Shown here in pieces: positions 28,817 to 37,450 of a DNA stretch of 64,000 nucleotides. The stretch covers positions 1 through 64,000 of the forward strand of contig NZ_AHCB03000012.1 of the NCBI RefSeq assembly GCF_000238335.3, read 5' to 3'. The position numbers and the translations under genes are program-made. A model generated the notes under the pieces. The model was not told where the DNA came from. It made no database searches and saw only the letters and a program-made list of their open reading frames with translations. Within the stretch, counting starts at the first letter, position 1; the number at the start of each line of letters is the position of its first letter. Origin of the DNA: Pseudoalteromonas marina. GTDB lineage: Bacteria; Pseudomonadota; Gammaproteobacteria; Enterobacterales; Alteromonadaceae.

Positions 28817-29683
28817 CTAGCCTGCTTTTATTGCTTCAATTACTGTATTCATGCGCTTTGCCATTGGCCTATTACGGTGATGGCACACATAAATATTTTC
28901 GCTAATCGGATTAGCTAAGTGGTGCGTTTTTATCAGTCCGGGTTTATTAAATGCGCTAACAGCATGCGCAGGTAAAACCGTAAAACCTACCCCTAAGCTT
29001 ACCGGCTCGAGTATTAAACTTATTTGGTTAGAAAACCCCGTTTGCTTAATTTGATCAACATGCTCAAACTCACTGTAGTTTTCGCTAAGTAAAAGCTGCG
29101 CGTGGTGTTTTGCATCGGGGTGGCCAATAAAGCCAAGCTCACATAAAACCTCCCACGTTGGGTTTTTAATATGAGCAGGGGTTACTAATAATAAAGCTTC
29201 TTGACCAATTTTGTGGCTAGTAACTTCGCTAAGGGTTGGCGCTTGAGTTAAAAAGCCAATATCGGCACTGTGGTTTGCCACCGCTTGTTCAACACTGGTA
29301 TTTGGAGCAAAGCGGTAATCTATAACTAGCTCCTTGTGCTCTACTTGCAGTGCTAATAGTTGATTGTAAAACTGCAGTCCGCAACTGCCTGGCGACTGTA
29401 TTTTAACTAAACCGCTGTAAGGTGAATCATCTTTTAATTGCTGCTCTAAAAACTGCCATTCTTTTAATAATAAGCTGCCTTGCTGATACAAGTTTTGCCC
29501 ATGTACGGTAAGCGTAAATTGTTTACCGTGGCGCTCAAGCAAGGCGCAATCTACTTGCTGCTCTAACTTTTTTATATGTTGGCTTACGCCTGACTGGGTC
29601 ATATAAAGGCGCTCGGCGGTTTGGGTAAAGTGATTTACCTCAACTAAAGTACAAAACGTGTTTAACCATGTCGGGTTTATCAT
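28817..29683 (-). CDS. LysR-family regulator of divergent VOC gene
   Basis: 288 aa. The helix-turn-helix is MTQSGVSQHIKKLEQQV in the first 50 residues, and a periplasmic-binding-protein-like effector domain follows. It is divergent from the glyoxalase-like gene at 29798 with a 114-bp shared upstream region, the usual LysR arrangement, so that gene is the likely target. The effector is unknown. Confidence 0.88.
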   Translation of the reverse strand: MINPTWLNTFCTLVEVNHFTQTAERLYMTQSGVSQHIKKLEQQVDCALLERHGKQFTLTVHGQNLYQQGSLLLKEWQFLEQQLKDDSPYSGLVKIQSPGSCGLQFYNQLLALQVEHKELVIDYRFAPNTSVEQAVANHSADIGFLTQAPTLSEVTSHKIGQEALLLVTPAHIKNPTWEVLCELGFIGHPDAKHHAQLLLSENYSEFEHVDQIKQTGFSNQISLILEPVSLGVGFTVLPAHAVSAFNKPGLIKTHHLANPISENIYVCHHRNRPMAKRMNTVIEAIKAG

Positions 29684-29797
29684 TACAAAATATACTCAAA
29701 ATGATGATTAATGATAATTTTACTTAATAACATCTGGTTCGTAAACTAACTCCATCAACTCGTTACAAAACAAGCCACACGTTAAAGAGGACAGATT

Positions 29798-30298
29798 ATG
29801 AGTCATACATATCCACGTAGTTTTTCGCACATTGGTATTTCAGTACCGGATGTTGAAAAAGCCGTAGAGTTTTACACTAAGGTGATGGGCTGGTACACCA
29901 TAATGGAGCCGACCGTGATCACCGAAGATAACAGCCCTATTGGCGAAATGTGTACCGATGTATTTGGACCAAATTGGGAAAAATTTAAAATAGCGCACCT
30001 TTCAACAGGCGACCGTATTGGGGTGGAAATTTTCGAATTTAAAAACCAAGAAAACCCTAAAGACAACTTTGAATACTGGAAAACCGGTATCTTTCATTTC
30101 TGTGTACAAGACCCAGATGTAGAAGGCTTAGCGGATCGTATTGTTGCTGTAGGTGGTAAAAAACGTATGCCAGAGCCACGTTACTACTACCCTGGCGAAA
30201 AGCCATACCGCATGATCTACATGGAAGACCCGTTTGGTAACATCCTTGAGATTTACAGCCACAGCTACGAGCTTATATACAGCGCAGGCGCTTACTAA
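29798..30298 (+). CDS. VOC/glyoxalase-family dioxygenase-like protein
   Basis: 166 aa, two beta-alpha-beta-beta-beta modules. The first is FSHIGISVPDVEKAVEFYTKVMGW and the second ends in MEDPFGNILEIYSHSYE; metal ligand candidates are the early His, the Glu in VEIFEF, His in GIFHFCVQD and Glu in LEIYSH. It resembles lactoylglutathione-lyase-like proteins controlled by adjacent LysR genes. AGAGGACAG precedes the ATG. The substrate is unknown. A strong terminator follows. Confidence 0.85.
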   Translation: MSHTYPRSFSHIGISVPDVEKAVEFYTKVMGWYTIMEPTVITEDNSPIGEMCTDVFGPNWEKFKIAHLSTGDRIGVEIFEFKNQENPKDNFEYWKTGIFHFCVQDPDVEGLADRIVAVGGKKRMPEPRYYYPGEKPYRMIYMEDPFGNILEIYSHSYELIYSAGAY

Positions 30299-30330
30299 AC
30301 ATAGCTAATCTAAAAAGTTTAGCTAAAAAC

Positions 30331-30363
30331 AAAGGCCGCAGTATTTATTACTGCGGCCTTTTT
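30331..30363. terminator. strong terminator after VOC gene
   Basis: A 13-bp perfect stem AAAGGCCGCAGTA / TACTGCGGCCTTT, loop TTTAT, T tract on the right. Confidence 0.93.
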
Positions 30364-30496
30364 GTGTTAAATCGGCTTGTAGATTATTAGTTTGGCTAAT
30401 TTAGGGGGTTATAAAAATCAATCTCTTCATTTTATTGATTATAGGTACATACACTGATAGCTTACTAATTACACAAACTGGGTCTAAAGGAAAAAC

Positions 30497-30940
30497 ATGA
30501 ATTTGTCATTGGAAGACATCACCGCCGATAACTACGAAGCCATATGCGATTTAGAGGTTGCTAAAACACAAGAAGAATACGTGGCATGTAATATGTGGTC
30601 GTTAGTAGAGGCGCACTACAATAGCGGGTATACCTGTAAAGCTATTTACTTAAATGGTGTACCAGTAGGCTTTTTTATGTGGGTACAAGAAACCCCTGCA
30701 AAGGTTTCTATTTGGCGCTTTATGGTTGATCAAACTCATCAAAATAAAGGCATTGGGCGCAAAGCACTGGCTATGGCAATTGAAGAGATTAAAGCAACTC
30801 CTAAGCTTAAAGAAATCGAGATTTGTTATAACCCGCAAAATCCTGTTGCTAAAAACTTTTATACAAGTTTTGGGTTCGAAGAAGTTGGCCTCGATGAGGA
30901 TGACGACGATATGTTAGCGGTTATTAAAATTAGCCGTTAA
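30497..30940 (+). CDS. GNAT-family N-acetyltransferase
   Basis: 147 aa. The acetyl-CoA loop is VDQTHQNKGIGRKAL around residues 77-91, followed by NPVAKNFYTSFGFEEVG. It ends with an acidic stretch (DEDDDD). It resembles spermidine or spermine acetyltransferases of the PaiA/BltD type in its YxPQNxxAKxFYxxxGF pattern, but I would not assign a substrate. AAAGGAAAAAC precedes the ATG. Another GNAT gene follows 57 bp downstream. Confidence 0.85.
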   Translation: MNLSLEDITADNYEAICDLEVAKTQEEYVACNMWSLVEAHYNSGYTCKAIYLNGVPVGFFMWVQETPAKVSIWRFMVDQTHQNKGIGRKALAMAIEEIKATPKLKEIEICYNPQNPVAKNFYTSFGFEEVGLDEDDDDMLAVIKISR

Positions 30941-30997
30941 CTCATTGATAAGTAGACGGCTAATTTTACGGAATAATAATAGTTGAAAGGAAATACT

Positions 30998-31486
30998 GTG
31001 ATCATAAGATCATTTTTAGAGAACGATTTTTTAGCCGTTCAAAATATTTATCAGCAAGGTATTGATACCGGCAACGCGACCTTTCAAACTGAAGCGAAAA
31101 GTTGGCAACAGTGGAATAGTTCTATGCTCAACTATTGTCGTCTTGTAGCAGTTGAGGATGAAAAGGTGCTTGGCTGGGCCGGGTTATCTGCCGTTTCTAG
31201 CCGTGAGGTATACTCGGGCGTTGCCGAGGTAAGTGTATATGTTGCAAACCAAGCCCAAGGTAAAGGTTTAGGGCACGCATTGCTTTGTGCACTCATTAAT
31301 GAATCAGAAAGCAACGGTATATGGATGCTACAAGCCAGTATCTTCCCTGAAAATACTAATAGTATTGCTTTACATGCTCGCAATGGTTTTAGGCAGGTTG
31401 GAAACCGAGAGAAACTAGGTAAATTGAATGGTGTGTGGCGCAATGTAATTTTAATGGAAAGGCGCAGCGCCATAGTGGGTTTATAA
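30998..31486 (+). CDS. GNAT acetyltransferase, phosphinothricin-acetyltransferase-like
   Basis: 162 aa. IRSFLENDFLAVQNIYQQGI, GWAGLSAVSSREVYSGVAEV and VANQAQGKGLGHALL match the bar/pat/MnaT type of GNAT, which acetylates methionine sulfoximine-like amino acids. I chose GTG 30998, preceded by AAAGGA at good distance, instead of the TTG at 30983, since the protein then begins IIRSF as in the family. A GCGGCCA/TGGCCGC hairpin lies about 60 bp downstream. Confidence 0.83.
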   Translation: MIIRSFLENDFLAVQNIYQQGIDTGNATFQTEAKSWQQWNSSMLNYCRLVAVEDEKVLGWAGLSAVSSREVYSGVAEVSVYVANQAQGKGLGHALLCALINESESNGIWMLQASIFPENTNSIALHARNGFRQVGNREKLGKLNGVWRNVILMERRSAIVGL

Positions 31487-31623
31487 TCACACAAACAGCG
31501 CAATAAGTACGTATGTGCCTTTGACTAGTATTAAACCATATTAGCGGCCATTGTGGCCGCCGAAAAAACTAATCACTAAAGCAAAATATCTTGCCAATTA
31601 TTATCAGTATTCTAGGTTATCAA

Positions 31624-31688
31624 GTGACTGCTGAGTGCGATGAGCAGACATCGAAGGTTTTTAATGTCTGAAGTCAAGATTTGATCCC
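31624..31688 (-). repeat. REP-like repeat, copy 1
   Basis: On the minus strand GGGATCAAATCTTGACTTC is followed by AGACAT, then hairpin-forming CTGCT...AGCAG. It shares the head TCAAATCTTGACTTCAGACAT with a copy at 34532 and a near copy at 32160. Confidence 0.75.
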
Positions 31689-31694
31689 ATTCAC

Positions 31695-31901
31695 TTAATT
31701 AGTAAATAAATCAAATACATTACCTAGCGTACTAGCTTTACCACGATAAAATTCAGTGTAAGTACAATTAGAACAAATAACTGCTGTAAACTTGCGATTT
31801 TGCATATCAAAAACTTTAGACCAACCACTACCTGTGGTAGCAATTGTATCTGTGTCGTAATCAGTACAATCACATTTCGGGCATTTCCAATTCTTCGACA
31901 T
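31695..31901 (-). CDS. small zinc-ribbon protein
   Basis: 68 aa with two CxxC pairs, CPKC (residues 7-10) and CSNC (about 44-47), forming a zinc ribbon. It matches small uncharacterised zinc-ribbon nucleic-acid-binding-like proteins. AAGGAG lies seven bases before the ATG, supporting translation. The end FDLFTN directly abuts REP-like copy 1. Function unknown. Confidence 0.8.
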   Translation of the reverse strand: MSKNWKCPKCDCTDYDTDTIATTGSGWSKVFDMQNRKFTAVICSNCTYTEFYRGKASTLGNVFDLFTN

Positions 31902-32226
31902 AGTAACTCCTTGTTTGATGAAAACACTAATACTTATAAAAAGCCTGTAGACTAACTCGTTTTTTATTTGTTTTTGTTAATGAATCAACCATAGCCGAGT
32001 TCCTATTTTGGTTCAATCAGTTATCGCTATTTTACATCAAATATAAGATGACAATGTGCAGTTGTTTTAATTGGCGTTTTGGAAGGAATTGCGGCGTTTG
32101 CGTGGCTTTATTTTAGGTTAAAAGGGCTTTCCCTCATACATGCAGCCTGTATAAAAGCCGAGGGGCAAATCTTGACTGCAGACATTATGAAGCACGAACA
32201 AAGCCAACTGTTTTTTGTCCACGCTT
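31902..32226. other. 325-bp gap holding REP-like copy 2
   Basis: Mostly AT-rich with no gene. The right half holds the REP-like sequence at 32160 and a GCGTTT-rich stretch. Nothing else is recognised. Confidence 0.4.
32160..32188 (+). repeat. REP-like repeat, copy 2 (head only)
   Basis: GGGGCAAATCTTGACTGC followed by AGACATTATG; two or three mismatches to the head shared with copies 1 and 3. The following hairpin is not preserved. Confidence 0.6.
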
Positions 32227-32916
32227 TTAATTTGCCTTGTTAGCAATACATTGCACACGTTTCATATAGCCATTCTTAGTTAAAACCTGAGAGCCCGATG
32301 GGTAACTATTAATAAGAAGAGCGCCACTTTCCAGATGCCATGTTGATACGGGCATACCGACTAAGCTATATAACTTTTCAATTTCAAAATCTGAGTTTAT
32401 GAAATGAATATCACCATAATTCCACGATAAATGGGCTAAGCCTGATGTGACAACTAAACCGAAAGGCATTTCAAAAATATCTTTTACATTCATACGCTCG
32501 ATGAGTGTGATCTTATCGTTTTCATCGATTAAAAGTAACTCACCTCCGAATTCACCATTATTACTACCTGTGATGCTCTTTTTCCCCAAGTTTATAACTA
32601 CATGTGGCTGTATTATTTGGTGCTCAATAGCCGTTTTTTCATCGGAGTAAGGTGAGCTTCTAGGAAAAGACTTTTTGTACTTACCTGTCGCTCTATCCAA
32701 AAGTTCAAGCTTCCATATTCTTGGCTTTGAATCATTTTGTGTAGATTCAAGAAACTCTTTTACGCCAACCTCTGTAACCTCACTTTTAACAGTACCTTTT
32801 AATACTGTTTTATTAAGATATTTAGTAGGTTCATAAGAGGCACAATTTATCTTTTCGAATACATTAGCAAATGAATTGAAGGATAATATGAGTGCAATAA
32901 TGGTAAAGTATTTCAA
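32227..32916 (-). CDS. hypothetical exported protein
   Basis: 229 aa with a signal peptide (residues 1-17, ending SFA or SFANVF). The mature part has a mostly beta look with two Cys (in NCASYEP near the start and QCIAN at the end), which could form a disulfide in the periplasm. No family recognised. AAGGATG is just upstream of the ATG. It is monocistronic. Confidence 0.72.
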   Translation of the reverse strand: MKYFTIIALILSFNSFANVFEKINCASYEPTKYLNKTVLKGTVKSEVTEVGVKEFLESTQNDSKPRIWKLELLDRATGKYKKSFPRSSPYSDEKTAIEHQIIQPHVVINLGKKSITGSNNGEFGGELLLIDENDKITLIERMNVKDIFEMPFGLVVTSGLAHLSWNYGDIHFINSDFEIEKLYSLVGMPVSTWHLESGALLINSYPSGSQVLTKNGYMKRVQCIANKAN

Positions 32917-33389
32917 GAAACATCCTTGTTATTGCTAACAGTTTTATTAGAAGACACTTTCCCTATTTTAGCGCGAAAACATCCTAATGTTGTGAGCTCA
33001 TATTAATAACAAATACTATAAGTTATTACCAGATATATATATTATGCTTTCTGTAGCTTATATAAACATGTAAAAAAGAGGAAAGTTTCCTCTTATTATT
33101 ACTAAACAAATGATGACTCAACTGAATGACTGCTTCTCGCTCTTTGCCGAGGCTCAGCTAAGTGCCATAAGCCGACTATCAGCCGTAACTCGTTTCTGCC
33201 CCAAAATGAGTTAACGTAAATGCTCTAAGGGTGGCTTTGAACGGAGAGCAGGCAGTCGAACAAAATCCTTTTAGACAAAATGTGATTTAACGTAATTATT
33301 CTATAGGTTGCAGAGTTACCCTAAATTCGAGGCTTGCTCATCTGATGCGGAAAGACCACTGTTAAATATTGACTTGGAACAGGTAAAAA
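32917..33389. other. 473-bp gap with a terminator-like hairpin
   Basis: It contains a 9-bp perfect stem AAGAGGAAA-G-TTTCCTCTT at 33076-33094 with A's to the left, i.e. a terminator on minus, although 300 bp from the HxlR gene. At 33130-33260 there is a loose inverted structure (GACTGC...GCAGTC) with CTC/GAG arms. No gene is seen. Confidence 0.45.
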
Positions 33390-33761
33390 CTACTTTGAAT
33401 TTAACTCTATCCCATTCGCCTCAGACCATTTTCTTAAATCATCTAAAATAGAAAGTGCTGATTTGCCAAAATCAGTAAGTTCATATGTAACAGCTATGGG
33501 TCTGTCGCTTATAACCCTTCTAATTACCATACCTTCTTCTTCAAGTTCCTTGAGACGTTGATCAACCATTTTTTTTGTTGCGCCGCCTAGCATTCGAGCT
33601 AAATCATTAAATCGGACTGGCTCATCTTTTAAATGATAAATGATTGATCCTTTCCATTTTCCACCGATCAAACGCATACCTTTTTCAATCGCGCAAGGCT
33701 CCATGCACGCGTTATAAACTTTTTTTCTTCCCTTAGTATCTGTTTTTATATAACTTTCCAC
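33390..33761 (-). CDS. HxlR-family regulator
   Basis: 123 aa winged helix of the HxlR/MarR-like type: LIGGKWKGSIIYHLKDEPVRF, then LARMLGGATKKMVDQRLKEL recognition helix and VTYELTDFGK wing. Cys residues in NACMEPCAIEKG near the N-terminus match the redox-sensing Cys of QorR/YodB-like regulators. The start is a GTG with GAG upstream. It is divergent from a quinone-reductase gene, which suggests control by electrophiles or quinones (inference). Confidence 0.88.
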   Translation of the reverse strand: MESYIKTDTKGRKKVYNACMEPCAIEKGMRLIGGKWKGSIIYHLKDEPVRFNDLARMLGGATKKMVDQRLKELEEEGMVIRRVISDRPIAVTYELTDFGKSALSILDDLRKWSEANGIELNSK

Positions 33762-33819
33762 AGTTGCTCACTCATTTTACTTAGGTTACTAAAAGTATAC
33801 TAATTGATAGTTGTATGTA

Positions 33820-33836
33820 GGTATATAAAATATACC
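33820..33836. promoter_or_regulatory. palindromic operator between HxlR and reductase genes
   Basis: Perfect dyad GGTATAT-AAA-ATATACC, with a second AGTATACT palindrome at 33794-33801. HxlR-type regulators bind such AT-rich GTAT/ATAC dyads. It sits 45 bp before the reductase start. Confidence 0.7.
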
Positions 33837-33880
33837 ACGGTTAAGCACTCAGAATAAATTTTATTTTTGGAGAAACTCAA

Positions 33881-34462
33881 ATGAGCAATATTTTAATTAT
33901 TAATGGTCACCAATATTACCCTTTTTCAGAAGGTAAGCTAAACGCTACGCTAGTAGAAAAAGCAGTTTCTATATTAGAGGCAAAAGGCCACAAAACTCGC
34001 GTAGTTACGACCTTAGAAGAGATTAATGTTGAGAAAGAACTTGAAAATCATCAATGGGCTGACATCGTTATTCTTCAAACCCCGGTAAACTGGATGGGTG
34101 TTACTTGGTCATTCAAAAAATACATGGATGAAGTTTATACAGCGGGTATGGGTGGTGCATTATGTGTTGGTGATGGTCGTGACGCATCTGCACCTAAAAA
34201 GAACTATGGCATGGGTGGCACACTAACTAATACAAAATACATGATGTCTCTAACGTTAAATGCGCCAGAAGAAGCGTTTAATGATGAAAACGAATTCTTC
34301 GATGGAAAATCAATTGATGACCTATTATTCCCTATGCATATGAACTTCAAGTTTTTTGGTATGAAGCCTATGGAAACATTTGCATGCTTTGACGTGATGA
34401 AAAATGCCGATGTTGAAAGCGACTTCAAACGTTTTGAAGCTCACATTACCAAGCATTTTTAA
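33881..34462 (+). CDS. NAD(P)H quinone oxidoreductase, MdaB-like flavodoxin fold
   Basis: 193 aa, flavodoxin-like fold. ILIINGHQYYPFSEGKLN is the FMN/FAD phosphate loop region, and LQTPVNWMGVTWSFKKYMDEVYTAG is the MdaB/KefF-type signature. It performs two-electron reduction of quinones, protecting against electrophile stress (family knowledge). GGAGAAACTC precedes the ATG. It is divergently paired with an HxlR regulator and followed by a truncated gene 9 bp downstream. Confidence 0.88.
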   Translation: MSNILIINGHQYYPFSEGKLNATLVEKAVSILEAKGHKTRVVTTLEEINVEKELENHQWADIVILQTPVNWMGVTWSFKKYMDEVYTAGMGGALCVGDGRDASAPKKNYGMGGTLTNTKYMMSLTLNAPEEAFNDENEFFDGKSIDDLLFPMHMNFKFFGMKPMETFACFDVMKNADVESDFKRFEAHITKHF

Positions 34463-34471
34463 GGGGCAGTT

Positions 34472-34624
34472 ATGAGCGTTGAATATACTACTAAATTACA
34501 CGCGGGTACTGACTTCCCTGCAGTAGCCAACGAGGGTCAAATCTTGACTTCAGACATCAAAACTTTTGACTGGCTGCTCTTCGCTCATAACAGCCAGTCA
34601 TGCATTTATAATCTTTCCATCTAA
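34472..34624 (+). pseudogene. truncated gene start fused to REP-like repeat
   Basis: ATG with GGGGCAG upstream, directly after the quinone reductase. The first ~20 codons (MSVEYTTKLHAGTDFPAVA) read like the N-terminus of a peroxiredoxin or thioredoxin-like protein (K.HAG..FPA pattern). At about 34532 the frame enters REP-like copy 3 and ends after 50 codons. The rest of the original gene is absent, so a repeat insertion or a repeat-associated deletion has removed it. The peroxiredoxin assignment is weak. Confidence 0.6.
34532..34602 (+). repeat. REP-like repeat, copy 3
   Basis: GAGGGTCAAATCTTGACTTC, then AGACAT and a hairpin GACTGGCTG / CAGCCAGTC with a 14-nt loop. The head matches copy 1 almost exactly. 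It sits inside a truncated reading frame. Confidence 0.75.
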
Positions 34625-34703
34625 ACGCTTACTTCAGGTATCAGCCACTACACGTCACGCTTCAATATTGAGCAGTGGCTGTCATTGTATATAGGGTTAT
34701 AGA

Positions 34704-35381
34704 TTAATTAACTCCAAAATCGCGAGTTTCTAAATAGCTTGGGGCGCTTTTGAAACAGGCTTTTAGCTTACTGGTAAGCGCTGTTTCTGGTGCATCACAC
34801 ATTAACTTGCCATTATATTTCTCGTTAGTTAGTGCTACTAAAATTAACGAGTCATAGCTTGGTTTACTTTGTATTTTATGAATTACCATCCCCTGCTCTG
34901 CTGAAACCTTTATTAAATCAAACTCTTCTTTTTCAGGTTGTGTTATAGCGATCTTTTTTACATATAACGGATTTTTAAAGGTCAGCTTTGTCGAAAACAA
35001 AGGCGTACCTCCGCGCTCAAAATGGCCATTAAACACAGTGGTATTTAATGTGGGTGTCAGCTTATTTATTAATAAATTTAAATCAAATTTGGTGGGTAAA
35101 ATGGTGATCTGAGTTTGTTTTTTTAGTGACTCGTTCAGTGTTTTTTTAATTATTTTAAGGTGGGTGTCATCTGTAGTTACTTCGTACACTATTTGGTAGT
35201 TGTGTGGGGGGGCGTATAAAGGCATGTGGCTGGCAAGTATTTTATCGCCGGCTAATATAAGCGCCATGCCATGAAACCCCACATAACTGTGGGTTTTATG
35301 TGTGTTGTGTGCATTGTGCTGAGGGTCGCTTGCAAGTGCTGCGCTCGACAATAAAATAAAAAATAGCAGTATGTGTTTCAT
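34704..35381 (-). CDS. hypothetical exported protein, His-rich N-terminus
   Basis: 225 aa from ATG 35381, with signal peptide MKHILLFFILLSSAALAS. The mature N-terminus is His-rich (HNAHNTHKTHSYVGFHGM), which could bind metal, followed by a beta-rich domain. It resembles uncharacterised periplasmic proteins of marine bacteria, but I do not name a family. An in-frame ATG at 35393 is possible. It is divergent from a LysR gene about 110 bp away. A near match to the 18-bp repeat lies inside it (35092). Confidence 0.72.
   Translation of the reverse strand: MKHILLFFILLSSAALASDPQHNAHNTHKTHSYVGFHGMALILAGDKILASHMPLYAPPHNYQIVYEVTTDDTHLKIIKKTLNESLKKQTQITILPTKFDLNLLINKLTPTLNTTVFNGHFERGGTPLFSTKLTFKNPLYVKKIAITQPEKEEFDLIKVSAEQGMVIHKIQSKPSYDSLILVALTNEKYNGKLMCDAPETALTSKLKACFKSAPSYLETRDFGVN
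35092..35109 (+). promoter_or_regulatory. isolated near match to 18-bp motif
   Basis: GTGGGTAAAATGGTGATC differs from STTRGTAAAAWNNTGATC only at position 3. It lies within the coding region of the His-rich exported protein. It could be an isolated site or chance. Confidence 0.4.
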
Positions 35382-35489
35382 GTTAATGCTCAAAAAATAA
35401 ATATAGCGCCACTATAAGCTGATTTTTATATATAAATAATCGATAATAAGTTGTTAGTTGTTTCCTATTAATCAATACGGTTTGGTGCT

Positions 35490-36365
35490 ATGCATTTAGA
35501 TGACATTGAAAAAGTAATCCATATGGCGAGTTCGCAAAACCTGCACACAACCGCTAAACATTTTAATATTACCCCAGGGGCGCTGTCTAAAACGCTAAAA
35601 AAGGTTGAGGCAAACTTAGCCACGGAGCTGTTTAATCGTGTTGGCAAAACCTTAGTACTTAATGATAAAGGCAAAGAGTTTGTTAAGCACAGTAGCGATT
35701 TAGTTCATAATTACCAGCAGCTTACTAGCCGCTTTAAAAACGATAATCATAAATTTAATGCAGTTATTGCAGGCCCTGCCATTTTACTTAAAAGTGGTTT
35801 AAAAAAGTTACTTATCCCTCTTGGCAACCTGCCTTGCTCGGTACGTATTAATAATGTGTTTGAAGGTGAAGCTATAAGCCAAGTGGCGTCGGGCGCTGCA
35901 CATATTGCGCTAGTTACTCGCGAGGCATTAAATAATAGCTTACACGCTAATTTAGTGGCGGTTGATTTATTTAATACTGGGTTTAGTTTGGCTGGAGCCG
36001 CTGGGCATCAGCTAGTACAAACTGGTTCTTTAACGCTTAATAAAAATCAATTACTGCACGCAGCTTTTGCATGCCCGCTGTTTTCGCCATTGTGCGGCCT
36101 TGAACAAGGAATAGGCTCCGACGGCTGGCAAGACGATATTGCACCGCGCAATATTGTATTTAGATGTAGCGATTACAGTGCATTAATAGAGGTAGTACAA
36201 AGTGGCTTAGCGTTGGCGTATTTACCAAATTTTGTGATTGATGATTTAGGGTTTACAAAATTAACTGTAAAGGGGGTTAACAGTCATTACAATGAAGACA
36301 TTGTGTTAATTTATAAACCATCGAAGGCCGATGGGTGGCTTAATAAACTCATGTATTCGTTATAA
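35490..36365 (+). CDS. LysR-family regulator
   Basis: 291 aa. The N-terminus has the LysR helix-turn-helix (AKHFNITPGALSKTLKKVEANL, NRVGKTLVLNDKG). The effector domain is typical in length. It is divergent from the His-rich exported protein gene, its likely target. No RBS stands out upstream of the ATG. A 12-bp stem AAAGCGCTTTAG / CTAAAGCGCTTT follows the stop at 36366-36397. Confidence 0.85.
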   Translation: MHLDDIEKVIHMASSQNLHTTAKHFNITPGALSKTLKKVEANLATELFNRVGKTLVLNDKGKEFVKHSSDLVHNYQQLTSRFKNDNHKFNAVIAGPAILLKSGLKKLLIPLGNLPCSVRINNVFEGEAISQVASGAAHIALVTREALNNSLHANLVAVDLFNTGFSLAGAAGHQLVQTGSLTLNKNQLLHAAFACPLFSPLCGLEQGIGSDGWQDDIAPRNIVFRCSDYSALIEVVQSGLALAYLPNFVIDDLGFTKLTVKGVNSHYNEDIVLIYKPSKADGWLNKLMYSL

Positions 36366-36826
36366 AAAGCGCTTTAGCCACTACACTAAAGCGCTTTAGG
36401 ATGAAAACTACATTACAAAATAGCCAGGTGGTTAAAAATACTAACCCGCAATAATACTTAATTACTTTGCGGGGCTAAAGGTGGAAATACCTGCTTAAAA
36501 AAACTCTCATTTACGACTGCACAGATGCAGAAGGTAGAGCAAAGCAGGAGCAATTGCCGAGAGCAACCAAATAACAAATATTTTGGCTGGCTATCAACAC
36601 GTTTTCCACACTCAAGTAGATCACTTAATCAAGCGAAATGGTACAAGTACAATTAAGCGACAACACAACAAAATAAATTATGTTATATTATAACAAAAAT
36701 GATAACACAATAAATTAATAAGCAATACTTTTTTTTATTCCTACAAACGGCTAATTATTACACTAGCGACTCTGATGGCATCACGTTAGTATGGTGCTCT
36801 ACTTATAGTTACATAACGATAAAAAC
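36366..36826. other. 461-bp gap with hairpins and a dyad
   Basis: Hairpins at 36366-36397 and 36445-36473 (CCCGCAA/TTGCGGG), neither with a good T tract. A perfect dyad TGTTATA-T-TATAACA at 36681-36695 could be an operator or promoter site for the next gene. No gene is seen; the middle part is of higher GC and might be relic DNA. Confidence 0.45.
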
Positions 36827-37450
36827 ATGACTTTAAAAACAAACGCTTTGATTTACTTTTTAGCCTTTTGCAGTGGCTTTTGCATTATGGGGATTGAGCT
36901 TTTAGGAGGGCGCATTTTAGCGCCTTACTTTGGCAGTAGTGTACATATTTGGGGCAGTATTATTACTGTGTTTATGCTTAGCTTGTCGTTTGGTTACTTG
37001 CTTGGCGGTAAGCTTAGTACAAAAAATGCGTCGCTGACTAAATACGGATTAATATTTTTAGTTGCGAGCATTATGGTTGTGCCTATTACGTTGTTTGCTG
37101 AGCCCATAATGGCATTTATTTTTACCCATATTGAAGATAGCCGTTATGGCTCGTTACTCGCTTCTACTGCGTTGTTTTTTATTCCAACCATTATATTAGG
37201 TATGATTTCGCCGTACTCAGTAAGGTTGCTGGTTACCGACAGCGAAAGAAGCGGCCAAGTTGCAGGTATTTTGTATTTTGTAAGCACGCTTGGCAGTGCC
37301 TTGGGCACTATTATTACCTCTTTTTACTTTGTACTCGCGTTTGATGTAAACACCATTATTAGTGCCTTTGCTACTACGTTGGGTGTGTTAGGTGTTGTTG
37401 CAATTGCTGTAAACAGTGCTGCTAATAATAAGGAGCTTGCGCATGCTTAA
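36827..37450 (+). CDS. membrane half of a spermidine-synthase-like protein
   Basis: 207 aa, six transmembrane segments. FCIMGIELLGGRILAPYFG, SLSFGYLLGGKLS and GMISPYSVRLL are the markers of the N-terminal membrane domain found in long, fused spermidine synthase-like proteins. Here that domain is a separate gene. The next gene, the methyltransferase-like half, starts within its last codons (8-bp overlap with AAGGAG in front), so the two are translationally coupled and probably form a complex. Biochemical role unknown. Confidence 0.82.
   Translation: MTLKTNALIYFLAFCSGFCIMGIELLGGRILAPYFGSSVHIWGSIITVFMLSLSFGYLLGGKLSTKNASLTKYGLIFLVASIMVVPITLFAEPIMAFIFTHIEDSRYGSLLASTALFFIPTIILGMISPYSVRLLVTDSERSGQVAGILYFVSTLGSALGTIITSFYFVLAFDVNTIISAFATTLGVLGVVAIAVNSAANNKELAHA

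Noticed and set aside
33120..33260. Loose inverted repeat with GACTGC/GCAGTC ends, possibly another REP-like or attC-like unit
   Set aside because: The arms are interrupted, no core or head sequence is shared with the other families, so it stays unexplained.
36480..36660. Higher-GC stretch with a short open frame upstream of the membrane protein gene
   Set aside because: No start signal or recognisable protein; perhaps relic DNA, but nothing supports a gene.
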